The notes under the pieces were generated by a model. It saw nothing but the letters and a program-made list of their open reading frames with translations, did not search any database and was not told where the DNA came from. From NCBI GenBank assembly GCA_036394575.1, contig DASWEY010000050.1, forward strand, positions 3,983-67,982: a stretch of DNA of 64,000 bases, in the 5' to 3' direction. Source of the stretch: UKL13-2 sp036394575. Lineage in GTDB: Bacteria; Pseudomonadota; Gammaproteobacteria; Burkholderiales; Usitatibacteraceae. Position numbers and translations under genes: made by a program. The stretch's first letter is position 1. Every line of letters begins with the position of its first letter. Shown here piece after piece: positions 8,374 through 15,651 of this stretch.

Positions 8374-9531
8374 ATGTCCGGCAGCACCCTCGGCAAACTC
8401 TTCACCGTCACCAACTTCGGCGAATCACACGGCCCCGCCATCGGCTGCGTCATCGACGGCTGCCCGCCGGGGCTGGCACTGAGTGAGGAAGACATCCAGC
8501 TTGATCTCGACCGGCGCAAACCGGGGACTTCGCGCCATGTCACCCAGCGGCGCGAGGAGGATCGCGTGGAAATCCTGTCCGGTGTGTTCGAGGGCAAGAC
8601 CACCGGCACGCCGATCGCGCTGCTGATCCGCAATGAGGACCAGCGCAGCAAGGATTACTCGAACATCGCCGCCAGCTTTCGCCCGGGTCATGCCGATTAC
8701 ACCTATCTGCAGAAGTACGGCGTGCGCGATTATCGCGGCGGCGGACGTTCCTCGGCACGGCTGACCGCGCCGACCGTCGCGGCGGGCGCCGTCGCCAAGA
8801 AGTGGCTGCATGAGCGCTATGGCGTCCTGGTGCGCGGTTATCTGGCGCAGATCGGCATCAACAAGATTGCCTTCGATACCTGGGATGTGGTCAACGACAA
8901 TCCCTTCTTCGTGCCCAATGCCGGCGCCGTTGCCGGCCTTGAAGCGTATATGGACAAGCTGCGCAAATCCGGCGACAGCTGCGGCGCGCGCATCAATGTG
9001 GTGGCCAGCGGTGTGCCGGTGGGCTGGGGCGATCCGGTCTACGATCGGCTTGATGCGGCGATCGCCCATGCGATGATGGGCATCAATGCCGTCAAGGGCG
9101 TGGAAATCGGCGCGGGCTTTGCCAGTGTCGAGCAGTTCGGCACCGAGCATTCCGACGAAATGCTGCCCGACGGTTTTCTTTCCAATAACGCCGGCGGCGT
9201 GCTCGGCGGCATTTCCACCGGCCAGGATGTGACGGTATCGATTGCGATCAAGCCGACGTCCTCCATTCGTCTCGATCGGCAGACCGTCGATACCGGCGGC
9301 AATTCGGTGGTGATCAATACCCACGGTCGCCACGATCCCTGCGTCGGCATTCGCGCCACGCCGATTGCCGAAGCCCTGCTGGCTTTGGTGCTGATGGACC
9401 GCGCCCTGGTGCATCGCGCGCAAAACGCCGACGTTGCCGTGGCAACGCCGCGCGTACCGGCGCAGGCGCCGCTGTCCGCGCGCCGTGCGCCCAGCCGCAA
9501 GGCTGATGACCCGGATCCCAGCGAGGCCTGA
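8374..9531 (+). CDS. aroC: Chorismate synthase
   Basis: 385 aa. It converts 5-enolpyruvylshikimate-3-phosphate to chorismate, the last shared step to Trp, Tyr, Phe and folate, using reduced FMN without net redox. Family signatures are clear: the start GKLFTVTNFGESHGPAIGCV, the RPGHADYTY segment, GGGRSSARLTA, and RHDPCVGIRATPIAEAL. The C-terminal tail after about residue 350 is Ala/Pro-rich and not conserved. ATG 8374 fits the family start. Three bases after the stop the FemAB-like gene begins, so the two form an operon. Confidence 0.97.
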   Translation: MSGSTLGKLFTVTNFGESHGPAIGCVIDGCPPGLALSEEDIQLDLDRRKPGTSRHVTQRREEDRVEILSGVFEGKTTGTPIALLIRNEDQRSKDYSNIAASFRPGHADYTYLQKYGVRDYRGGGRSSARLTAPTVAAGAVAKKWLHERYGVLVRGYLAQIGINKIAFDTWDVVNDNPFFVPNAGAVAGLEAYMDKLRKSGDSCGARINVVASGVPVGWGDPVYDRLDAAIAHAMMGINAVKGVEIGAGFASVEQFGTEHSDEMLPDGFLSNNAGGVLGGISTGQDVTVSIAIKPTSSIRLDRQTVDTGGNSVVINTHGRHDPCVGIRATPIAEALLALVLMDRALVHRAQNADVAVATPRVPAQAPLSARRAPSRKADDPDPSEA

Positions 9532-9534
9532 TTC

Positions 9535-10824
9535 ATGAGCAAAAAAACGGCGCCGATCAAGGTTGATCGCGCGCGCAAGAAAGCTTTGCGCAAGGCGGCT
9601 CTTTTCCAGTTTGCGATTGCCGATCGCATCGATTTTCTCAGCGCCCCCGCCTGGGACGCGGTCACACAATCCGCCACCTTTTTCCTGCAGCGCGACTATT
9701 TGCGCATGCTCGAGGCCGTCGCCCCGGACAATCTTGAGCCACGCTATGCACTCATCTTTGATGAGGGCCGGCCGGTGGCGGCGCTGTACATGCAGATGGT
9801 TGAGCTGACGCCGGATCGCCTGCGCAAGCCGCCGGAGGCAGAGGGCAAGGCCGGCAAGCGAAAAAAAGCCCTGGCCCTGCTCAGCAAATTGAGCGGCAAG
9901 GCAGGTGCCAAGGTGGGCGATGTCCTGAACGATGCCTTGACCAGCCGCGTGCTGGTCGGGGGCAATCTTTTGTCCTATGGGTTTCATGCAGCGGCCTTTG
10001 CGCCCGATGTTGACCTGGATCGCGTCTGGCATGCAGTGGCCGAAGTGTTTTACCGCATCCGCCGCGCGGAGAAATTATCGGGGCAGGCCGGTTTTGTTCT
10101 GGTGAAGGACCTGACCGAGAGTGAGCTGCACGTAGACGAAGTCATGGTTGGTTTGAGCTATCGACGCATCGATACCGAGCCGAATATGGTGCTGGCGGTG
10201 CCGGCTGGCTGGAAACGCTATGACGATTACCTCGGCAGCCTGGCCTCGAAATACAAGAGCGCGGTGCGCAACCAGATTTTCAAGCCGATCGAGGCGGCCG
10301 GCTACCGGGTTGAGCGTCTGCTCGACGTCGCCGCGGAAGGCGCGCGCTTGCATCAGCTGTATATGGCCGTGCACGGCAATGCTTCGCTGCGCCCGGTCAC
10401 CCTGCCGACCAGCTATTTTCCCGCGCTGGCGGCGATGGCCGGCGAGCGCCTGCGCTGCAGCGTGGTGCGCAATGATGAACATCTCGCCGGCTTCATCATC
10501 ACGCTCAGGGACCGCGATGAATGCATTGGCTATCACATCGGCTTCGACCGGAAGTTGGCCAAGGACCTGCCGGTGTACCTGCGTTTGCTGCATGCGTCCA
10601 TCGAGGAATCAATTGGCCTCGGCTGCAAGCGCATTTCTTTCGGCCGCACCGCGCTGGAGCCGAAAGCGCGTCTGGGCTGCGTGCCCGAACCGATGTCTGT
10701 CTGGGTGCGGCATCGCCAGCCGGTGCTGAACGCGTTCATCAAGAATCTGCTCGGCAATATCGACCATGACGAGGCGCCGGCGCGCAATCCTTTCAAGAAA
10801 AGCGAAGCAGCAGCCGAGAGCTGA
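9535..10824 (+). CDS. FemAB-like (DUF482-type) GNAT-fold protein
   Basis: 429 aa. The C-terminal half matches the FemAB-like family of proteobacteria (PF04339), with YHIGFDR, YLRLLHASIEESIGLG and FGRTALEPKARLG as typical segments; this fold is two GNAT domains and is related to aminoacyl transferases that build peptidoglycan cross-bridges. An insertion rich in Lys and Ala (about residues 98-130) interrupts the N-terminal part. The true substrate in Gram-negatives is not known. It starts 3 bases after aroC and is almost certainly cotranscribed. The name used in databases, peptidoglycan biosynthesis/recognition, is not proof of function. Confidence 0.75.
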   Translation: MSKKTAPIKVDRARKKALRKAALFQFAIADRIDFLSAPAWDAVTQSATFFLQRDYLRMLEAVAPDNLEPRYALIFDEGRPVAALYMQMVELTPDRLRKPPEAEGKAGKRKKALALLSKLSGKAGAKVGDVLNDALTSRVLVGGNLLSYGFHAAAFAPDVDLDRVWHAVAEVFYRIRRAEKLSGQAGFVLVKDLTESELHVDEVMVGLSYRRIDTEPNMVLAVPAGWKRYDDYLGSLASKYKSAVRNQIFKPIEAAGYRVERLLDVAAEGARLHQLYMAVHGNASLRPVTLPTSYFPALAAMAGERLRCSVVRNDEHLAGFIITLRDRDECIGYHIGFDRKLAKDLPVYLRLLHASIEESIGLGCKRISFGRTALEPKARLGCVPEPMSVWVRHRQPVLNAFIKNLLGNIDHDEAPARNPFKKSEAAAES

Positions 10825-10892
10825 GGCCGGGTCGAAAAAAAGCGCCCTGCACAGCCTTTATTGCGGCGCACCATAAGGGGGCGCTCTCTCTG

Positions 10893-10898
10893 TATAAT
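10893..10898 (+). promoter_or_regulatory. Candidate -10 box for the leu cluster
   Basis: A perfect TATAAT 20 bases before the proposed leuC start, in the 93-base gap after the FemAB-like gene. No convincing -35 hexamer is present at 16-18 bases upstream, so the promoter may need an activator. Confidence 0.4.
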
Positions 10899-10917
10899 TA
10901 AAGGTCATTTTTCATCG

Positions 10918-12336
10918 ATGGCCGCGCTCATGCCGCAAACGCTGTACGACAAACTCTGGCAATCCCATCTGGTCAATGAAGAACCGGATGGCGGGGCGCT
11001 GATTTACATCGATCGCCATCTGGTGCATGAAGTGACCAGTCCACAGGCCTTCGAGGGCCTGGAAATCAACGGCCGCAAGCCCTGGCGGATCAAGTCGATC
11101 GTCGCGACTGCCGATCATAATGTGCCGACCACGGGGCGCAAGGAAGGCATTGCCGACCCGATCTCGCGCCTGCAGGTCGAGACCCTCGACCAGAACATCG
11201 AAAAATTCCATGTGCCGGTGTACTTCGGCATGAATGACATGCGTCAGGGCATCGTGCATGTGATCGGACCGGAGCAGGGCGCTACCCTGCCGGGCATGAC
11301 CGTGGTGTGCGGCGATTCGCATACCTCCACGCACGGCGCCTTCGCGGCCCTGGCCTTCGGCATCGGCACCTCGGAAGTCGAACATGTGATGGCCACGCAA
11401 TGCCTGGTGGCGAAGAAATCGAAATCCCTGCTGATCCGCGTCGAGGGGAAGGTCGGGCGCGGCATTACCGCCAAGGACATCGTGCTGGCCATCATCGGCA
11501 GGATCGGCACTGCCGGCGGCAATGGTCACGCCATCGAATTTGCCGGCAGCGCGATCCGCGCCCTGTCGATGGAAGGACGCATGACGGTGTGCAATATGGC
11601 GATCGAGGCCGGCGCGCGCGCCGGCATGATCGGCGTTGACGACAAGACCATCGCCTATCTGCGCGGACGCCCGCAGGCGCCGGAGGGCGAGATGTTCGAC
11701 CAGGCCACCGCCTATTGGCGCACCCTGGTCAGCGATGCGGGCGCGGCATTCGACCGTGTCGTGGAGCTTGATGCCGCCGCCATCCAGCCGCAAGTCACCT
11801 GGGGCACCTCGCCGGAAATGGTTGTGGGCATCGACGGCAAGGTGCCCGACCCGGTCAAGGAAAGCGACCCGACCCGCCGTGAAGGCATCGAACGCGCTTT
11901 GCAGTACATGGGCCTGAACCCGGGTACGCCGATCGACCAGATCAAGATCGACAAGGTGTTCATCGGCAGCTGCACCAATTCGCGCATTGAAGATTTGCGC
12001 GCCGCCGCCGGCGTGTTGCGCGGCCGGCATATCGCCGATAACGTCAAACTGGCCCTGGTGGTGCCGGGTTCCGGTCTGGTCAAGCGCCAGGCGGAGGACG
12101 AGGGGCTGGACAAAATTTTTCTTGCCGCCGGCTTCGAGTGGCGCGAGCCGGGTTGCTCGATGTGCCTGGGCATGAACGACGACCGCCTGTCGCCGGGCGA
12201 GCGCTGCGCCTCGACCTCGAATCGCAATTTCGAGGGGCGCCAGGGCGCCGGCGGCCGTACCCATCTGCTCAGTCCGGAAATGGCGGCGGCGGCGGCGATT
12301 GCGGGGCGCTTCGCCGATGTGCGGCAGATTCTGTAA
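10918..12336 (+). CDS. leuC: 3-isopropylmalate dehydratase, large subunit
   Basis: 472 aa from ATG 10918 (ATG 10930 is an equally possible start; neither has a strong ribosome binding site). With LeuD it isomerises 2-isopropylmalate to 3-isopropylmalate via a 4Fe-4S cluster. Typical features are the opening TLYDKLWQSHLV, VCGDSHTSTHGAF, and the three cluster cysteines: one in IGSCTNSR (about residue 350) and two in PGCSMCLGMN (about 412-415). It begins the leu block; a small lipoprotein gene separates it from leuD. Confidence 0.96.
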   Translation: MAALMPQTLYDKLWQSHLVNEEPDGGALIYIDRHLVHEVTSPQAFEGLEINGRKPWRIKSIVATADHNVPTTGRKEGIADPISRLQVETLDQNIEKFHVPVYFGMNDMRQGIVHVIGPEQGATLPGMTVVCGDSHTSTHGAFAALAFGIGTSEVEHVMATQCLVAKKSKSLLIRVEGKVGRGITAKDIVLAIIGRIGTAGGNGHAIEFAGSAIRALSMEGRMTVCNMAIEAGARAGMIGVDDKTIAYLRGRPQAPEGEMFDQATAYWRTLVSDAGAAFDRVVELDAAAIQPQVTWGTSPEMVVGIDGKVPDPVKESDPTRREGIERALQYMGLNPGTPIDQIKIDKVFIGSCTNSRIEDLRAAAGVLRGRHIADNVKLALVVPGSGLVKRQAEDEGLDKIFLAAGFEWREPGCSMCLGMNDDRLSPGERCASTSNRNFEGRQGAGGRTHLLSPEMAAAAAIAGRFADVRQIL

Positions 12337-12369
12337 GTCGTGAATCCATCAATCATTATGGGAAAAAAG

Positions 12370-12513
12370 ATGCGCAAGATTGTTTACGTAGTAATCGCTT
12401 CATTGCTGGCAATGGTCGTCCTGGCCGGCTGCAACACCATGGAAGGACTCGGCAAGGACATCAAGAAGGGCGGCGAAGCCATCGAGCAGGCCGCGGATAA
12501 AGCCAGAAAATAA
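12370..12513 (+). CDS. ecnB: Entericidin-like small lipoprotein
   Basis: 47 aa. The start at ATG 12370 is preferred to the in-frame ATG at 12358 because GGA lies at proper distance before it. The product has a lipoprotein signal ending in VVLAGC (lipobox Cys21) and then a short mature chain, NTMEGLGKDIKKGGEAIEQA followed by ADKARK, typical of the entericidin A/B family. In E. coli entericidins form a toxin-antidote pair of membrane lipoproteins; only one is present here, so a toxic role is not shown. The stop codon overlaps the leuD start (TAATG), so translation is coupled. Confidence 0.85.
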   Translation: MRKIVYVVIASLLAMVVLAGCNTMEGLGKDIKKGGEAIEQAADKARK

Positions 12514-13151
12514 TGGAAGCTTTCCGTCAACATGCCGGACTGGTGGCGCCGCTCGACCGGGCGAATGTCGATACCGATGCCATCATTCCCAAGCAATTCC
12601 TGAAATCGATCAAGCGCTCCGGCTTCGGCCCGAATCTGTTCGACGAATGGCGCTATATGGACCATGGCGAGCCGGGCATGGACAATTCACGGCGTCCGCT
12701 CAATCCCAATTTTGTCCTCAACCAGGAACGCTATCGCGGTGCCACGGTATTGCTGGCGCGCAAGAACTTCGGCTGCGGCTCCTCGCGCGAGCATGCGCCC
12801 TGGGCATTGCAGCAATACGGCTTCAAGGCCATTGTGGCGCCATCGTTCGCAGACATTTTTTTCAACAATTGCTGGAAGAACGGGCTGTTGCCGATCGTGT
12901 TGGGCGAGGCCGAAGTTGACCATCTGTTCAATGCCGCGCTGGCCACCCCCGGCATGAAGTTGAATATCGATCTGGAGCGCCAGGTGGTGGAAGTGCCCGG
13001 CGCCGAGACATACAAATTCGAGGTTGAAGCCCACCGCAAGCAGAGCCTGCTCAACGGCTGGGATGAAATCGGCCTGACCCTGCGCCATGTCGACAAGATT
13101 CGCGCCTACGAAGCGGCGCGGGCAACGCGGGAGCCGTGGATTTTTTCCTGA
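12513..13151 (+). CDS. leuD: 3-isopropylmalate dehydratase, small subunit
   Basis: 212 aa, normal length. It is the swivelling partner domain of LeuC in the isopropylmalate isomerase. Signatures are DRANVDTDAIIPKQFLKSI near the start, then RKNFGCGSSREHAPWAL and APSFADIFFNNCWKNGLLPI. The ATG shares its first base with the stop of the entericidin-like gene. Confidence 0.97.
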   Translation: MEAFRQHAGLVAPLDRANVDTDAIIPKQFLKSIKRSGFGPNLFDEWRYMDHGEPGMDNSRRPLNPNFVLNQERYRGATVLLARKNFGCGSSREHAPWALQQYGFKAIVAPSFADIFFNNCWKNGLLPIVLGEAEVDHLFNAALATPGMKLNIDLERQVVEVPGAETYKFEVEAHRKQSLLNGWDEIGLTLRHVDKIRAYEAARATREPWIFS

Positions 13152-13232
13152 GTGTCGGCGCATTGGTTGGGGCCCGAATGCAGGATTGAAGCGCGCACTC
13201 ATCGTACTTAACAACATAAAACAAAGCAGAAC

Positions 13233-14294
13233 ATGAAAATTGCAGTCATGGCCGGCGATGGTATCGGCCCCGAAATCATGACCGAGGCCTTGCGCGTACT
13301 TGAAGTGCTGCGCAAGGATGGCCTCAAGCTGGAATGGGAAACGGCCCTGGTCGGGGGCGCCGCCTACGATGCGCATGGGCATCCCTTGCCCGCTGCCACC
13401 CTGAAGCTGGCCAAAGAAGCGGATGCGGTTTTGTTCGGTTCGGTGGGCGGCCCGCAATACGATGCCCTGCCGCGCGAACATCGTCCGGAGAAAGCGATTC
13501 TGGGGCTGCGCAAGGAATGCGATTTTTTCGCCAATCTGCGCCCGGCCAATGTGTTTCCCGAGCTGGCCGATGCCTCGACCCTGAAGCCGGAAGTGGTGGC
13601 CGGCCTCGACATCATGATCATCCGCGAGCTGACCGGCGATATCTATTTCGGCGAGCCGCGCAGTATTTCCGGCGCCAAGGGGAATCGCGTCGGCATCAAC
13701 ACCATGCATTACACCGAGGCACAGATCCGGCGCATTCTGCACGTCGGTTTTCGTACCGCCCGGCAGCGCGGCAAAAAACTGTGTTCGATCGACAAGATGA
13801 ATGTGCTGGAGGCGATGCAGCTGTGGCGCGATATCGCCATCGAGATCGCACCCGAGTACCCGGATGTGGAACTCACGCATATGCTGGTCGACAATGCCGC
13901 CATGCAGCTGATCCGCAACCCCAAGCAGTTCGACGTGATGGTTGCCGGCAATATGTTCGGCGATATCCTGTCGGATGAAGCCTCGATGCTGACCGGTTCG
14001 ATCGGCATGCTGCCCTCGGCCTCGCTGGATGCCAACGGCAAGGGGCTCTACGAACCGATTCACGGTTCGGCGCCGGATATTGCCGGCAAGGGCGTGGCCA
14101 ATCCGCTGGCGCAAATTCTGTCGGTGGCAATGATGCTGCGTTACACCTTCAATCTGCCGGAGGCTGCCAATCGCGTGGAAAGCGCGGTGCGCAAGGCTCT
14201 GGCCAATGGCTTGCGCACCGGCGATATCGCCAAGCCCCGTGAGGCGAAGATCGGCACCCGGCAAATGGGCGATGCCGTCATCGCCGCGCTGTAA
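13233..14294 (+). CDS. leuB: 3-isopropylmalate dehydrogenase
   Basis: 353 aa. It oxidises and decarboxylates 3-isopropylmalate to 2-oxoisocaproate with NAD+. Evidence includes AGDGIGPEIMTEALRVL at the start, LRKECDFFANLRPA, the RELTGDIYFGEPR loop, the Lys in IDKMNVLEA, and the metal-binding Asp residues in NMFGDILSDEASML; GSAPDIAGKGVANP marks the NAD-specific C-terminal part. It lies 81 bases after leuD and precedes asd. Confidence 0.97.
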   Translation: MKIAVMAGDGIGPEIMTEALRVLEVLRKDGLKLEWETALVGGAAYDAHGHPLPAATLKLAKEADAVLFGSVGGPQYDALPREHRPEKAILGLRKECDFFANLRPANVFPELADASTLKPEVVAGLDIMIIRELTGDIYFGEPRSISGAKGNRVGINTMHYTEAQIRRILHVGFRTARQRGKKLCSIDKMNVLEAMQLWRDIAIEIAPEYPDVELTHMLVDNAAMQLIRNPKQFDVMVAGNMFGDILSDEASMLTGSIGMLPSASLDANGKGLYEPIHGSAPDIAGKGVANPLAQILSVAMMLRYTFNLPEAANRVESAVRKALANGLRTGDIAKPREAKIGTRQMGDAVIAAL

Positions 14295-14339
14295 TTTTCG
14301 TTGATTGATATCCGTTGAACCAATGAGCAGGGAATGAGC

Positions 14340-15464
14340 ATGTTGAAAGTCGGAATGGTGGGTTGGCGCGGTATGGTGGGCTCGGTGCTGATGGATCGCA
14401 TGCGCGCGGAAAAGGACTTTTCGCTGATCGAGCCGGTGTTTTTCACCACCTCCAACATCGGTGGTCAAGCGCCGAAGGAAGCGGGCGGTACGCCGTTGAA
14501 GGATGCGAAGGATATCGCGGCGCTCAAGCAGATGGATGTGATCATCACCTGCCAGGGTGGCGATTACACTACCGAGGTATATCCCCAGCTGCGTAGCGCC
14601 GGCTGGAATGGCTACTGGATTGATGCGGCGAAAACGCTGCGCATGAAAGACAATGCCGTCATCATCCTCGACCCGGTGAATATGCCGGTGATCAAGAATG
14701 CCCTGGCCAAGGGGGTCAAGGATTATATCGGCGGCAATTGCACGGTGAGCTGCATGCTGATGGGGCTCGGCGGCTTGTTCAAGGCCGACCTGATCGAGTG
14801 GATGACGTGCATGACCTATCAGGCCGCCTCGGGCGGGGGCGCCACGCATATGCGCGAGTTGCTTACGCAATTCGGCAGCCTCAATGCGGAAGTGAAGGCA
14901 TTGCTGGATGATCCCGCGTCAGCGATTCTCGAAATCGATCGAAAAATTCTCGCCAGGCAGCATGCCTTGTCGGCCGGGGAGACGCAGCACTTCGGTGTCC
15001 CGCTGGCGGGCAATTTGATCCCGTGGATCGACAAAGACATGAACAACGGCATGTCGCTCGAAGAATGGAAAGGGATGGCGGAGACCAACAAGATACTCGG
15101 CCGCGGCGACGGCTTCGCAACCCCGGCGACACCGATCGACAGCCTGTGCATCCGCGTGGGGGCGATGCGCTGCCATAGCCAGGCGCTGACCATCAAGCTC
15201 AAAAAAGACCTGCCGCTGGACGAAATCGAGGCGATTATCGCCAGCGATAATGAATGGGTGCGCCTGATACCGAATGAACGAGAGCGCTCGATTCGTGAAC
15301 TGACACCGGCCGCCGTGACCGGCAATATGCATATCCCTGTCGGTCGCCTGCGCAAGCTGGCGATGGGGCCCAGCTATCTGAGCGCATTTACGGTAGGCGA
15401 CCAGCTGTTGTGGGGCGCCGCGGAGCCACTTCGCCGTATGTTGCGGATTTTATTGAATAAATAG
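14340..15464 (+). CDS. asd: Aspartate-semialdehyde dehydrogenase
   Basis: 374 aa. It reduces aspartyl phosphate to aspartate semialdehyde with NADPH, the branch point to Lys/DAP, Met and Thr. GWRGMVGSVL is the nucleotide-binding start of the Gram-negative type; the nucleophile is the Cys in GGNCTVS, and the base is a His in RVGAMRCHSQAL. I choose ATG 14340 because AGGGA stands 6 bases upstream; ATG 14334, two codons earlier, is possible. Confidence 0.97.
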   Translation: MLKVGMVGWRGMVGSVLMDRMRAEKDFSLIEPVFFTTSNIGGQAPKEAGGTPLKDAKDIAALKQMDVIITCQGGDYTTEVYPQLRSAGWNGYWIDAAKTLRMKDNAVIILDPVNMPVIKNALAKGVKDYIGGNCTVSCMLMGLGGLFKADLIEWMTCMTYQAASGGGATHMRELLTQFGSLNAEVKALLDDPASAILEIDRKILARQHALSAGETQHFGVPLAGNLIPWIDKDMNNGMSLEEWKGMAETNKILGRGDGFATPATPIDSLCIRVGAMRCHSQALTIKLKKDLPLDEIEAIIASDNEWVRLIPNERERSIRELTPAAVTGNMHIPVGRLRKLAMGPSYLSAFTVGDQLLWGAAEPLRRMLRILLNK

Positions 15465-15587
15465 CGGTCGATCCCGCTTGGGTGACGCGGGACTTGGGCG
15501 CTGCGGGGCGGCCGCTCTCGTCGTTGGTCCATTTTTCCGGTTGAAAATTCGCCGGGATTCGCTTCTAATGTGAGAAAGCGAATAAAG

Positions 15588-15616
15588 TTGCAACAATAAC
15601 TCGTTGATGTTATTTT
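15588..15616 (+). promoter_or_regulatory. Candidate promoter for fimV
   Basis: TTGCAA (15588-15593), a 17-base spacer and TATTTT (15611-15616) in a locally AT-rich stretch of the 187-base gap between asd and fimV. The spacer contains part of an imperfect inverted repeat (AACAATAAC with GTTGATGTTATT). No experimental support. Confidence 0.4.
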
Positions 15617-15651
15617 AATTTGTCTCGAAATCGAAGGGCTGGGGATCACGC

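Noticed and set aside
12687..14870. 727-codon frame antisense to leuD, leuB and asd
   Set aside because: It spans three conserved forward genes and has the biased composition of a shadow frame.
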